Program-made: the position numbers and the translations under genes
Source of the DNA: Anomaloglossus baeobatrachus
Taxonomy: Eukaryota; Chordata; Amphibia; Anura; Aromobatidae
Length of the DNA: 64,000 nucleotides
NCBI RefSeq assembly: GCF_048569485.1
Contig: NC_134353.1
Location: 702,758,958-702,822,957, forward strand
Direction of reading: 5' to 3'
The notes under the pieces: generated by a model
The model's input: only the letters and a program-made list of their open reading frames with translations
The model's database searches: none
What the model was told of the DNA's origin: nothing
In this document: piece by piece, positions 48,201-56,198 of the stretch
How the letters are laid out: the number at the start of each line of letters is the position of its first letter
Position numbering within the stretch: the stretch's first letter is position 1

Positions 48201-51200
48201 TACTGAACAATCACAAACTTCCAAGATAGCTGCAAGGTACTCTGTCCTAGAACGGGCATGCAAAAATACAGTGTTTTGTAATATAGAATATTTTATCACG
48301 ATTAATCATTAGGAAATGCACATGGAATGTGTAATCAACCATGATACTAGCTTATCTTTACAGCTTCATGTGAGCAAATATCACTAATGAAAAGACCACT
48401 TGTAGCGCTGGCGTGCCTGCAGGGACCCCAACTTACCGCCCCAGCCGGGTTGCTTCCTCACCCGCTGCCCAGTGGCTGTCCACATGTGCTCCTGCTTCCT
48501 CCTCCTCCCAGGGCCTGTGCACACAGCTTAGGTCTTCTGGGAGTATGCTTAGGGCACACACGTGTGCACCGGCCCACCTCTTAAAGGGCCAGACCACTAA
48601 TTCCAGGAAATGCCTCTCAGGCTATGGCTAAGAGGCACTATGTATTTAAGGCAGACGGGAGAGGAGGTGCCTACGCAATGCCTTTAATTAGTCAGTATTC
48701 AGTCTGCTAGCTAGTTAGTTGTCAGGTCCCGAGCTCCTGTCTCACTATCCCTGTGTCAGTCACCTGCACATGCCTCCCCATACCTATCTGTCCCAGCCGT
48801 GCCCACCATATCTGTCTATACCCGCCTGCCTGTCTGCCTCAGTCATCCCAACTGTACCTGCCTGCATCTGTGTTGGTACCTAAGTCCATCTCCTGTCCTA
48901 GGAGTCAGCTGCCACAATCCGGTCACTGCCCTGGGAGTGGTACCTGGCTTCTGCCTTGCGGTACACAGTTAGTTAAGCCCCTCTCAATAAAGGGTAAGCT
49001 TAGGTCCCTCCTGTGGTCCAGTGAATCTACTAACCCTGCTCACTGCCCCTACACCGGCCGTAAGCGTTACACCACCTTTTAGTAAGACCATATTTTCTGT
49101 GACAAATGTGACAAATGTTCAGCATATCATATATCTCATGGTCATTTTCGTTGAGAGGACCAACTCTCTATAAACCAATTTCAATGCAATTTTATACAGT
49201 TGTTTCATAGAAGATTCACTATGTGTACCACATAGTAAAATCCCTTAAAGAGAACTTATTAGCCACCCTATTTCTGAAGCCACAAAATCAGGAAAAATCA
49301 ATTTTTAAAATGATGCACAATTTATGCTAATTACCAATGACTAGTCATCTGGGTTTTTACAAAACCTGGAAAGTTGGACTGTATGGTCTCCAAACTATCC
49401 CCTTCTGGCTTGAAACCTGCAGCATGAGTGGAACCAAACTGCCTGATAGTTTAAGGGGTTAAAACAAGGCAGGGGCGTATCTAGGGGGGGGCTGGCGAGG
49501 CATCTGCCCCGGGCGCAACTGTGAGGGGGGCGCGGTCGGGAGCCTGATGCAGCGCTGTGAAAGTCTCCACGTGAGCTGCGGTTGCAGCTCTGCAGTCACA
49601 CTGACAGCCGCACTCATAGAATCTGCAGCGCGCGGCTCCCACTGCTCAATTGTCCTCGTATCTGTCAGACGCGAGGACAAGTGAAGCGGTGATGCCAGGC
49701 GCTGACTTCCGGGTCAGAGCGACGGCTTTCATGTGATCATGTCAGCTGATCACACTGCTGACCCGGAAGTCAGGCCCACAACGCAGAGGCGGCAGAGAAA
49801 CGCTGATAAGTGCTCCAGTGTGGAGCTGAAGACATGGACGGAGGAATATTGTGGGGTGAGGGGGGAGGTATCTATGCACACGGAATGAGGGGACAGAGGG
49901 TGGGGAGAGGGAACTATCAGTGGACACATTATGAGGGGATAGAGGGTGGGAAGGGGGCAGTATCTAAAGACAGTATGGAGGAGAGAGGATGGGAAGGGAG
50001 CAGTATCTATAGATACAGTAAGGGTAAGGGGGAACGATCTTTTGACAGTATGGTGGGAAGAGAGGTTGGGGAGGGGGAAGCATCTTTGGCCACAGTATGG
50101 GGAGAGAGATGATGAGGGATGATGTATGGGGAGAGATATGATGAGGGTTGATGTATGGGGAGAGAGATGATGAGGGATGATGTATGGGGAGAGAGATGAT
50201 GAGGGATGATGTATGGGGAGAGAGATGATGAGGGATGATGTATGGGGAGAGAAATGATGGGTGATGTATGGGGAGAGAGATGAGGGATGATGTATGGGGA
50301 GAGAAATGATGAGGGGTGATGTATGGGGAGAAAAATGATGAGGGATGATGTATGGAGACAAAAATGATGAGGGATGATATATGGAGAAAGAAATTATGAG
50401 GGATGATGTATGGGGAGAGAAATGATGAGGGATGATGTATGGGGAGAGAAATGATGAGGGGTGATGTATAGGGAGAGAAATGTTGAGGGATGATGTATGG
50501 GGAGAGAAATGATGAGGGATGATGTATAGGGAGAGAAATGATGAGGGATGATGTATGGGGAGAAATATGATGAGGGATGATGTATGGGGAGAGAGATGAT
50601 GAGGGGTGATGTATGGGGAGAGAAATGATGAGGGGTGATGTATGGGGAGAGAGATGATGAGGGGTGATGTATGGGGAGAGACAGGATGCGGGGTGATGTA
50701 TGGGGAGAGGGAGGATGCGGGGTGATGTATGGGGAGAGGGAGGATGCGGGGTGATGTATGGGGAGAGGGAGGATGCGGGAGATGTATGGGGAGAGGGAGG
50801 GGTGAGGGGTGACGTATATAGACATGGTATGGGGAGCAAATGAGAGGGAGTGTGTGGGGCATGTAAGATAAGAGGGACAGTGTGGGTCATATTTTGTGCA
50901 GAGAACACAGTGAGGGGCCATTATTTATTCTGGGGCACAGCGTAGGGCAGATATTTTTAAATAGAAGTATTATAATTATTCTACTATTTTAGGGGCATCG
51001 TGATGAGATGTGCTGCAGAAGACCGGAGAAGATTTAAATCTGCAGAGATGAGATGTGAATGTGAAAAGTCATCATGGCGTCAGGACAAGGTGAATAGAAA
51101 GAAACGACTCAGAGACAACATCATCTATAAGGTACCTGAATGTAAATGTTTATTTGTGATACTGACTATGTCCCATCATTAGGCCTTAGTCCCACTTGCG

Positions 51201-54136
51201 CATTGCTTCTGATGTGAGCACAATGGGACCCCCACTGATCAGCTGCTCTTGATGCAGGTGGCCAGAAATGCTTATTTCTGTATCTGCTCCGTCCTCTGAT
51301 GGTGTCCGCAGCCGGGTACTCCACATCCACCTCATTGATTTTAATAGGAACCTGCTGCCACTATCAGAAGACGGAGCAGATCCAGAACTGAGCACTTCCG
51401 GCCACCTGCCACCACCTGCACCTAGTGTTGGGAATTGGCGGGGGTGCCAGGTGCTGGATCCCGACCAATCAGACATTGGTGACCTATCCTAAGGAAAGGT
51501 CTTCAGTGTTAAAGTAGTGGACAATCTCTTTAATAAGTCTTGTGCCGTCTGACAAGTTAAGGGTTACTATGTTTTTATTTATGTTGTTAGGAGCATTAAA
51601 GGGGTTGTCCAAGTTTGTGATGAGCCTGGAGTCACTCTGTGTGTAAATCTATGTGACTGCAGACTTCTGAATTCTCACAGTGTGCACACTGCACGCTGTC
51701 AGGATTCTCTGATGCCGGCAGTGACAGTTGGAGGTTATGAAGCTGCAAGGATGCGATTTACATAGATGTGGTCACGTGCTGAACAGACATGCTCAATGAA
51801 AATGAATTGACTGAGGCTGGACACATCAAATCAGAATGTGGCCAGAAGTCTACAAATCTCATACTTGTGCTCACATGATCGTCCATTGTCGTGTCACTGG
51901 CACCGGAGAATCCTAAAAGTGTGCAGAGCATGCATTGTAAGAATTCAGAAGCCTGAAGTCACGAATAGAGTCACTGCAGATTTTCATCTCTAATCTGTAC
52001 AATCCGTTTAATTACAAAATTAAGTAGTGCAGTATCCTCAGTTCTAACAGCGTGTAATATACCCACTGTCACAATTCAGCTCTGCTCGCTGGTCACCACA
52101 TGGCCACTCCACTCATGTGATTTTCATACTTGCATGTGACAATTAGCTTTTCTTCATACGTTTCTCATTGAACATTGAGAGAATTATTAAGAGAAGCTCA
52201 TTACCACATGACTGTAAGTGTGCAAATCACATATGAGTGATTGGTCACATGATGACCACCCAAATTGCTTGGTGAGGGGGGGGAGCGCCAAACTGAATTC
52301 TTGCCCCGGGTGCTGGAAAGCCTAGATACACCTCTGAACAAGGTTCTCTTTAAAAGGTGTCAAATTATTTATCAAATAGTACAAAATGAAAATTTAATCA
52401 ACTACCGTATGTAGGCGACATGTAGAGTATCATGTAGGTTACATAGTACATAGCATTTAACATTGTATTACTCTGTGTTGCATTTTTTTTATATTACATT
52501 GAGACTTGGAGCTAAGGCTAGTTTCACACTTGCGTTGAACGGTATCCGTTGCATTGCGTTGTGTGACGGATGCAACGGATGTGTTGCATATAGTGGCACA
52601 ACGGATGCAACGGATGCTTCAAAACAACGGAATTCCTTTTTAATTTTTTTTTTTTTACAGTTTACCGGCGGCAGACTATTGTGAACGATCAACCGGTTGA
52701 TCAGCTGATCGCTCCCAGTAGCCGGCCGCCGGGTGATCAGCTGATCGCTCCCAGTGTCGGTCGCCGTGTGATGAGGTGATCGCTCCCAGTAGCCGGCCTC
52801 CAGGTGATCAGCTGATCGCTCACAGCAGCCAGTTGCCGGATGATCAGCTGATCGCTCCCAGTAGCCGGCCGCCGGGTGATCAGCTGATCGCTCACAGCAG
52901 CCAGTTGCCGGATGATCAGCTGATCGCTCCCAGTAGCCAGCCGCCGGGTGATCAGCTGATCGCTCCCAGTAGCCGGCCGCCGGGTGATCAGCTGATCGCT
53001 CGGCCGCCGAGAATGTGTGCGGGGGGCGGAGTGAGGAGTGGGTGGAGCCGAGCGGGGCCATGGCGCTGAGGACAGGTGAGTGTGCGTGTGTGTATGTATA
53101 TGTATGTGTGTATTTGTGTGTGTATGTACATACATGCGGAGTGGAGTCCGGGAGGGGACGGAGCCAAGCGGGGAAGTGTCGGGCTCCCTGCACATGTAGT
53201 GAGGATAAATTTCGGCAAAGCACTTTGCTTGGTTACCCGATATTTACCTTGGTTACGGATGCAGGGAGCCAGAGAGGGCATGCGCAGTGAAATCCAACGG
53301 ATTGCGCTGCTCAAAAAAACGTTACATGCTGCGTTTCTCCCGCCCGGCGCAGCATCAAAATAACGACGCTGCGTCGTCCAGCGGATGCAACGCTGACACT
53401 TGCGTTACAGTGCGTCGTCCATACAAGTCTATGGAGAATAGCGCAGTGCGTTAACGGACTGCCCTATTCTCCATAGTGACGGACTCCACTGAACCCAAGT
53501 GTGAAAGTACCCTTACATGGGTTTTAGTGTTTTGAAATGCGATGCAACTTTTGAGTTTGGACTATATATATACATGGAAAAAAGGCAATGATATTTACCA
53601 GCCAAGGTAACAGAAACAAATGTGCAAACAGGATGCAGCAGACCTCCATAATAAAGGGGGTTACACATGCAAGATACTGATGAAACAAGTACTTTGAAAC
53701 ATGTGAAGCACAGTGCCTAGCCAACAGTCTATTACACTAAACTACTATTTGATTATGAATCTGCCAGGCAAAGTTATTATAGTCACTTTTTTGCTTGACT
53801 ATACTTCTTATTTATACATATACATGAATGCATTTAATTTATTTACATAATCTTACCCTTTTGGTCCCCCACATTCATGGCCCATTCCTTTTGGTTACAG
53901 TATAAATCAATATTGTCTACGACAGTCTGGGGGTCTCCACGCGTTGCATTATCCAGCACATACTGTAAAACTCTTTGTTCCTTGGTCTGATTTATGAAAA
54001 AGATTTTGACTCCTTCTATTACTTCGTGTAAGACAATTCTAGCAAAGGCTCGTCGTGGACCATGTAGAACTATGTACAAAGTGAAAAAGAGCAAGATACT
54101 TGCTGCAAATAGGAACAGTAGGCTGAGATCTATCAT
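24109..54136 (-). CDS. comt: catechol O-methyltransferase, membrane-bound form (spliced, 4 coding exons)
   Basis: Transfers the methyl group of S-adenosylmethionine to catechols such as dopamine, with Mg2+. Four exons of 280, 194, 132 and 180 bp join in phase to 261 residues (human membrane form 271). Residues 1-24 hold a membrane anchor. WAMNVGD (85-91) and [10 protein letters not shown] (110-119) form the SAM site, with Glu137 for the ribose. Asp188, Asp216 and Asn217 bind Mg2+, Lys191 in DHWK is the catalytic lysine, and Glu246 is the catechol-side Glu. All keep a constant offset from the human protein. All splice sites are GT-AG. The ATG is the first base of its exon, so 5' untranslated exons must lie beyond 54136. 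The related TOMT is less likely, because its sequence differs in the Mg2+ and C-terminal motifs. Introns of 16.3, 2.7 and 10.3 kb are full of transposons. Confidence 0.95.
24289..24748. other. COMT intron 3, left part; nothing recognised
   Basis: AT-rich intronic sequence without a recognisable repeat or frame. Confidence 0.5.
24749..25920 (+). mobile_element. LTR-like element related to the Gypsy LTR at 56199, split by a MITE
   Basis: Starts TGTGGCGCCCCTGAGGC and runs GGGTACTGCAC, closely resembling in order the minus-strand start (TGTAGTGCCCCTGAAGCC...GGTACTGCATCC) of the LTR at 56199-57183. It is interrupted at 25371 by a MITE. The right end and any target duplication are not resolved. 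Broken. Confidence 0.45.
25371..25888. mobile_element. Harbinger-like MITE, complete, TTA target duplication
   Basis: The ends TGCGGGTGTCACACG and CGTGTGATGCCCGCA are inverted, with TTA outside each (25368-25370 and 25889-25891). The CpG-rich interior has CACAGCGACGTCACAC. Confidence 0.85.
25921..26137. repeat. satellite-related fragment
   Basis: Contains AAATTTACAAAACCA, GTGACTTTGA and AAAAGTGACACCAT, which recur at 26560-26660 in the following element. Confidence 0.55.
26760..28310. repeat. ~390-bp satellite, four units
   Basis: Successive units carry ACCCCACATGTGGT-like blocks at about 26875, 27269, 27661 and 28050, spaced 389-394 bp apart. Each is followed by GGGAGGGCTTGGAA, then ACCATGTTGC, then CAAGTGACCCCATTTTGGAAACT, then a CTTCACAGA block. 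Units differ by many substitutions, so the array is old. Short frames through it are chance. Confidence 0.8.
28317..28684. mobile_element. MITE of the GGCTATGTG family inside the satellite
   Basis: Begins TTAGGCTATGTGGCCATG and ends GGGCACATAGCCTAA, inverted. It interrupts a satellite unit in its TTTCTCACTTTT segment. Confidence 0.75.
28830..29480. repeat. interspersed repeat related to 16.6 kb and to the 45-47 kb palindrome
   Basis: Shows GGGTCCCCCCTATTTTTGATAG, CAGCCTAAAAATAGCAGGC and CCAGAAGTGGCGCATCCAT in the same order as at 16.6 kb. Adenine-rich runs lie at 28980-29000 and 29330-29430. Confidence 0.65.
30340..32100. repeat. diverged ~390-bp satellite units, interrupted
   Basis: Further copies of the satellite seen at 26.8-28.3 kb, recognisable by CCCCATATGTGATG (30455), GGACGCCACGTTGCATTTGC (about 30750), ACCATATGTGGTTG (31020) and CTGAACATGGCAAT (31825). 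A MITE sits between the last two. Confidence 0.7.
31048..31480. mobile_element. MITE with GCCCTGTGCGCAC ends
   Basis: Begins AAGGCCCTGTGCGCAC and ends GTGCGCACAGACCCTAAAG, inverted. The middle is rich in GCGGTTTTT-type oligomers and has no coding capacity. Confidence 0.7.
32253..33060 (-). pseudogene. Gypsy (Ty3-type) gag-protease relic
   Basis: On the minus strand a fragment has a zinc-knuckle-like [11 protein letters not shown] followed by VPKQKGKSG and, later, a protease-like [15 protein letters not shown]. Upstream text resembles the Gypsy capsid. The family is that of vertebrate chromovirus-like Gypsy elements. It is a broken fossil with several breaks and no LTR attached here. Confidence 0.7.
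33567..34362. mobile_element. solo LTR with perfect 5-bp target duplication
   Basis: Begins TGTCACGCTCCCCGGCTCC and ends GGCCCTAACA; TATGT stands on both sides (33562-33566 and 34363-34367). The first 120 bp are tandem variants of CGGCTCCCCTGCCACGCTCC, which create proline-rich chance frames. Intronic in COMT, about 230 bp from exon 3. Confidence 0.85.
34363..34588. other. COMT intron sequence next to exon 3
   Basis: No feature beyond the exon 3 donor. Confidence 0.5.
34589..34720 (-). CDS. comt: COMT coding exon 3 (Mg2+ and catalytic lysine)
   Basis: 132 bp, phase 0 on both sides, acceptor TTTTTTTCCAG and donor GAG|GTAAGC. It encodes residues 159-202, including [19 protein letters not shown] and [11 protein letters not shown], which holds the Mg2+ ligand Asp188 and Lys191. 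It was too short and unanchored to be obvious as an open frame; I found it by matching the expected gap in the protein. Confidence 0.95.
34721..35430. repeat. COMT intron 2 part with a dispersed repeat also found in 51.6-52.0 kb
   Basis: About 34890-35180 contains CCTGACAGTGTGCA, GGTCACATGATGAC and a CTGCAGTCGCTCTG block, matching in order with 51610-52010. No gene. Confidence 0.5.
35431..36071 (-). mobile_element. non-autonomous Helitron, complete ends
   Basis: Read on the minus strand it starts TCTAATATAGAAATCTGAGC and ends with the hairpin CCCGGGCAACGCCGGG, then TGATACAA and CTAG. The flanks are A before and T after, the Helitron target. It contains (CATA)n near its 5' end (36000-36055) and a CTGTCT/CTCT-rich tract near its 3' end (35480-35730). 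No Rep/helicase is encoded; 641 bp. Confidence 0.8.
36072..36420. other. unexplained low-copy-looking segment
   Basis: Not AT-rich and without visible terminal repeats. On the plus strand it could be read as an exon, with TTTATTTCAG near 36095 and CACCAG|GTAAAT near 36345, but the frame shows no protein I recognise and is not conserved in any way I can test. Confidence 0.3.
36651..37226. mobile_element. solo LTR with perfect 5-bp target duplication
   Basis: Begins TGTCATGATCC and ends CAGCGTGACA, flanked by CTATC on both sides (36646-36650 and 37227-37231). A TATA-like GCTATATATTGCC lies near 36761. Intronic in COMT, about 170 bp from exon 2. Confidence 0.85.
37395..37588 (-). CDS. comt: COMT coding exon 2 (SAM-binding motif)
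   Basis: 194 bp; the acceptor TTCTGTTACAG completes Gly94, and the donor is AAG|GTATTT in phase 0. It encodes residues 95-158, with the glycine-rich [18 protein letters not shown] and the acidic TVEFNP that contacts SAM ribose. As I recall, the corresponding human exon has the same length. Confidence 0.95.
37589..38689. other. COMT intron 1, right of exon 2; old repeat remnants
   Basis: Two blocks CATCACTCCAGCG (about 37950) and CGCCACTCCAGCCC (about 38340) look like repeat fragments. No frame or RNA gene. Confidence 0.4.
38690..40715. mobile_element. inverted pair of Penelope-like 3' regions
   Basis: About 380 bp at the left (38690-39070) matches about 450 bp at the right (40255-40712) in inverted orientation, with GTGGGGAGTGCACAAAC versus GTGTACTCCCCACTATT and similar blocks. 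Each arm has a GAAAYGYGYRTC-like signature: minus strand near 39010, plus strand near 40290. The loop holds a second short inverted repeat (39085-39120 and 39484-39520) and a MITE. Confidence 0.6.
39540..40232. mobile_element. MITE with TATAAGATGCAC ends, hAT-like
   Basis: The ends ACGTAC..TTTTGTTTTATAAGATGCAC and its near complement are inverted; the sequence TATAAGAYGCAC is familiar from vertebrate hAT elements. The GC-rich middle has AGCACAG tandem copies (40020-40050). Confidence 0.65.
40716..41829. other. unresolved sequence, possibly an LTR
   Basis: From about 40789 (TGTTGTATGG) to about 41694 (CCTGTAACA) the text resembles an LTR that starts TG and ends CA, but I find no target duplication or partner. 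No gene recognised. Confidence 0.3.
41830..42385. mobile_element. Harbinger-like MITE, complete, TAA target duplication
   Basis: The ends AGCTCGCTTTACACACTGCA and GTGTAAAGCGGGCT are inverted, with TAA on both sides (41827-41829 and 42386-42388). The interior has the CACAGCGA/TCGCTGTG blocks of this group. Confidence 0.85.
43385..44590. mobile_element. insertion inside the Tc1 element, repeat of the 45-47 kb family
   Basis: Interrupts the transposase text. Its second half (about 43820-44170) contains AATAAAGGATTTTTC, TCTCATAGACGCCTG, ATTACCCCGATTTGC and ATTGAGGGGACCGCACG, which match the right arm of the palindrome at 46.6-47.0 kb. No clean terminal repeats located; possible nested composition. 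Confidence 0.55.
44933..47683. mobile_element. 2.75-kb foldback element with Harbinger-like ends
   Basis: The ends AGCCAGCTTTACAC and GTGTAAAGCAGGCT belong to the same end-type as the MITEs at 2099 and 41830. The outer triplets are TTA and ATA, one mismatch. Inside it has CpG-rich arms of the MITE type at 44935-45120 and 47460-47680 and a long palindrome between them. Confidence 0.7.
45425..47272. repeat. ~1.85-kb near-perfect palindrome
   Basis: The left arm (about 45425-46337) and right arm (about 46363-47272) are inverted copies that match almost base for base, including identical short frames on opposite strands (45773-45955 minus and 46741-46923 plus). The centre is near 46350. Internal hairpins nest within each arm (e.g. 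the two GAGGTGACCGGAG blocks). No protein is encoded. Confidence 0.85.
48401..49071. mobile_element. probable solo LTR
   Basis: Begins TGTAGCGCTGGCG and ends AAGCGTTACA; the flanks CCACT and CCACC agree at four of five positions. It has the same architecture as the solo LTR at 33567: a GC-rich start, TTAAAGGGCCAG about 180 bp in, and a CT-rich second half. Confidence 0.65.
49072..49469. repeat. host sequence and outer MITE end around the hAT-like element
   Basis: TTAAAGAGAACTTATTAGC at about 49245 and GGTTCTCTTTAA at about 52343-52354 are inverted and may be the ends of an older MITE into which the hAT-like element inserted. Confidence 0.45.
49470..52336. mobile_element. 2.9-kb non-autonomous hAT-like element
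   Basis: The ends CAGGGGCGTATCTAGG and CCTAGATACACCTCTG are inverted, and AACAAGG lies on both sides (49463-49469 and 52337-52343), which fits the 8-bp hAT habit less one base. The left part is GC-rich and shares modules with 16.8-18.1 kb. The middle is a 30-bp tandem array. The right part contains dispersed repeats (51180-51530 and 51600-52010). No transposase is present, and the long proline/serine/histidine frames on the minus strand come from the array. Confidence 0.8.
50101..50810. repeat. 30-bp minisatellite, about 24 units
   Basis: Variants of GATGAGGGATGATGTATGGG followed by GAGAGAAAT repeat head to tail. Units are contiguous with no unique spacers, unlike a CRISPR array. Confidence 0.9.
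52515..53513. mobile_element. ~1-kb MITE with GTTTCACACTTGCGTT ends and TA flanks
   Basis: The ends AGGCTAGTTTCACACTTGCG and its near complement (ending AAGTGTGAAAGTACCCT) are inverted, with TA outside both. Subterminal ACGGATGCAACGGA blocks are also inverted. Contains a minisatellite and a (TGTA)n tract near 53085-53130. Confidence 0.75.
52685..53003. repeat. minisatellite built on TGATCAGCTGATCGCTC, about 7 units
   Basis: Units of about 43-45 bp alternate between CCCAGTAGCCGGCCGCCGGG and ACAGCAGCCAGTTGCCGGA forms, each with the palindromic TGATCAGCTGATCG. Long repetitive frames on both strands are artefacts of this unit length. Confidence 0.85.
53514..53856. other. COMT intron 1 next to exon 1
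   Basis: AT-rich intron sequence; no further feature. Confidence 0.5.
53857..54136 (-). CDS. comt: COMT coding exon 1 (start codon, membrane anchor)
   Basis: The acceptor CTCATGCAG is followed at once by ATG; the donor is AAGG|GTAAGA, leaving phase 1. It encodes residues 1-93 and the first base of Gly94. [19 protein letters not shown] is the membrane segment. [13 protein letters not shown] and [15 protein letters not shown] match the start of the COMT fold. An upstream in-frame extension exists but lies in the intron side of the acceptor. Confidence 0.95.
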
Positions 54137-54266
54137 CTGCATGAGAAAAAAAGACAGTAAATTACTAAGCAAGCTATTTACTTACTCTAAACGGGCAGGC
54201 TCATCATAACAATTTTCTATATACTATATACTAGGTTAAAATTCAAACTAGACAATTATTTATATA

Positions 54267-54700
54267 CTAGAAGGTGTCCCGATTCTAACGTATCGGTTAG
54301 TCTAGAATGTGTATGTAGGTTAGCAGATTGAATAATAATATAATGAGTAAGTCTTGAATAATGATGGTTCATTTTTTCCTCGTTGGTCTCCTGCTGTGCA
54401 GCACACATCTGCATGTTTGACAGTGGGAGACCAACAATCTGAATGGGCAGGCAGCCGGGGTAAGCTAGTAACCATGGTACACATCGGGTAACTATGCAAA
54501 GCGGTTTCCATAGTTACCCAATGTGTACGCTGGTTAACAGCCTCTGGCACACGTGTGCCAAGAGCCGGGGTAAGCTAGTAACTATGCTACACATTGGGTA
54601 AATAAGCAAAGCGGTTTCTATAGTTACCAGATGTGTACCATGGTTACCAGCCTACGCCGGCTCCGGCACACGTGTGTAGGCTAAAAGTCACTGCATATCA
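54267..54700 (-). mobile_element. Helitron 3' end and adjoining repeat
   Basis: On the minus strand the sequence ends CCGATACGTTAGAATCGGG (a hairpin), ACACCT, then CTAG followed by T. The body has two copies of a GGTAACTATG...GTTACC palindromic block (54465-54660). The 5' TC end was not found, so the right limit is approximate. Confidence 0.6.
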
Positions 54701-54719
54701 CCCCAAAAATACCATATCA

Positions 54720-55130
54720 ACACTGATGTTTGAACATAGGAACATGTTGTGGAGCTGTTGTTAAGCATATGGCACTGGCAAACTTCATATAACTGAATGA
54801 AGGAAGGATGAATGGATAAATGTACTCAGACATTCTTGATTAAAATCTGTTGTCATCTACCAGAATGATGAAGATGCAACAGGGGTGGACATGTAATCAA
54901 AACAAATGATTCCAAACATAAAACCAATGAAACTCTCAATTAGTTTCAGAGAAAGGAAATAAAGCTGATAGAAAGGCCCAGCAAATCACCTGACCTGAAT
55001 CCAATAGAAAATTGAGGGAAGGAACTAAAGCTCAGAGTTCATAGAAACCTCAGGATTTGAAGTGTGTTTGTGTGGAATAATGACCCTAAATCACATCTGA
55101 GCAATGCATGTGACTAGTATATCCATACAG
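54720..55130 (+). mobile_element. Tc1/mariner relic, transposase C-terminal remnant
   Basis: Contains, with disruptions, text like [14 protein letters not shown].GKELKLRVHRN near 54975-55050, the Glu box of a Tc1 transposase. Upstream and downstream parts are degraded. Confidence 0.55.
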
Positions 55131-55199
55131 GAGGTGTCACTGCATTGGTACTGCTTTGCTCCTGGTGTTTGAAGTGTTTTTTTCCCCTGTATACTACAA

Positions 55200-56140
55200 A
55201 TTAAAACCTGTTCTCACATTCCCTACTAGTTTAGTGTGTTATTAGGGTGATTCCCCAGCGAAAGGTCACTGGTTCAAATTGAGGTGCAGCCATCAAGAAG
55301 TTTTCCTAATAAACGAAAAACAGCATTATCCAGATTATCGATGGCGGTCTCTCAGCAAAGAAAATTGCAAACATGCAATGAAGTCCGTCCTTACATTCAA
55401 AAGCCAAGAAGTGGACAACTAGGCAAAATATCAGAGTTAACAAGTCGGCTCATCACAAGAACTATAAGTTCTGGCACAGCAGGTGGAGGTGGCTCATATG
55501 CTTCTAATAGTGAGATCATAGACATCTATTTAAGTACCGTGTGATGTACATTATGAAAAGTGGACAGTAGACAATTGGAAACTGGTGATTTGGAGTGATG
55601 AAATGAAAGTCAATAGACTAGGCTCTGATGGGTGCAAATAGGTCTGGAAGAAACAAGGGAAAAAGGGGCTAATGGATGGAGAAATTGAAGAAACTGTCAA
55701 CTTCAGTTGAAGAAACTTGTTGATATGGCGTTGTTTCACAGCAAAAGGCATTGGATACTTCACCAGGATCGATGGTGGTCTCAGTGTTGAGCTATATGTG
55801 AGTATCTAACAAGGCAAGTTACTTTGTATACTTGAGTACTTTGGGTATGAAAAGGACAATATAGTGTTCCAGTAGGCGCTGGATTGGCCCCACAGTCCCT
55901 AGACCTCAAGCCAAAGGAATACTTGTGGGTAGAGTTGAAGAAAAAGCTGCATACATATTTAAGTGAGTTGAACAGTATGCACCAACATTGGCAACGTGTA
56001 GAAGAAATCTTGGATGAGATTTTGGTTGAGACATGCTTGAATCTAATACAGAGAATGCCCACAAATGATCAGGAAGTGATAAAAGCCAAAAGTGGACTTA
56101 CAAAATACTAACTAAATAATGAAAATTTAAATTTTTAGGA
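55200..56140 (+). mobile_element. Tc1/mariner relic
   Basis: Transposase fragments occur in order: an N-terminal DNA-binding part around 55350-55540, VIWSDEMKVNRLGSDG near 55600 (first Asp), and LDLKPKEYLWVELKKKL near 55900 (the Asn/Pro-Glu box, changed) in a 75-codon frame ending at 56111. Many stops and frame changes; dead and older than the element at 61166. Confidence 0.65.
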
Positions 56141-56198
56141 GCAAAACAGTAACAATGCAGTGACATGACAAGAATCTGCATAAGTAATCATATGCTAA

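Noticed and set aside
50101-50810. CRISPR-like array of ~30-bp repeats
   Set aside because: Units are contiguous with no unique spacers, drift gradually, and lie within a vertebrate DNA transposon.
49750-50862. Long Pro/Ser/His-rich protein on the minus strand
   Set aside because: It is open in several frames because the 30-bp unit is a multiple of three; no non-repeat domain.
52489-53223. 244-residue repetitive protein
   Set aside because: Made by a minisatellite within a MITE, with equally repetitive frames on the other strand.
24109-54136. TOMT/LRTOMT instead of COMT
   Set aside because: DHWK, LLADNV, WAMNVGD and the C-terminal LEY...LEKA segment agree with COMT.
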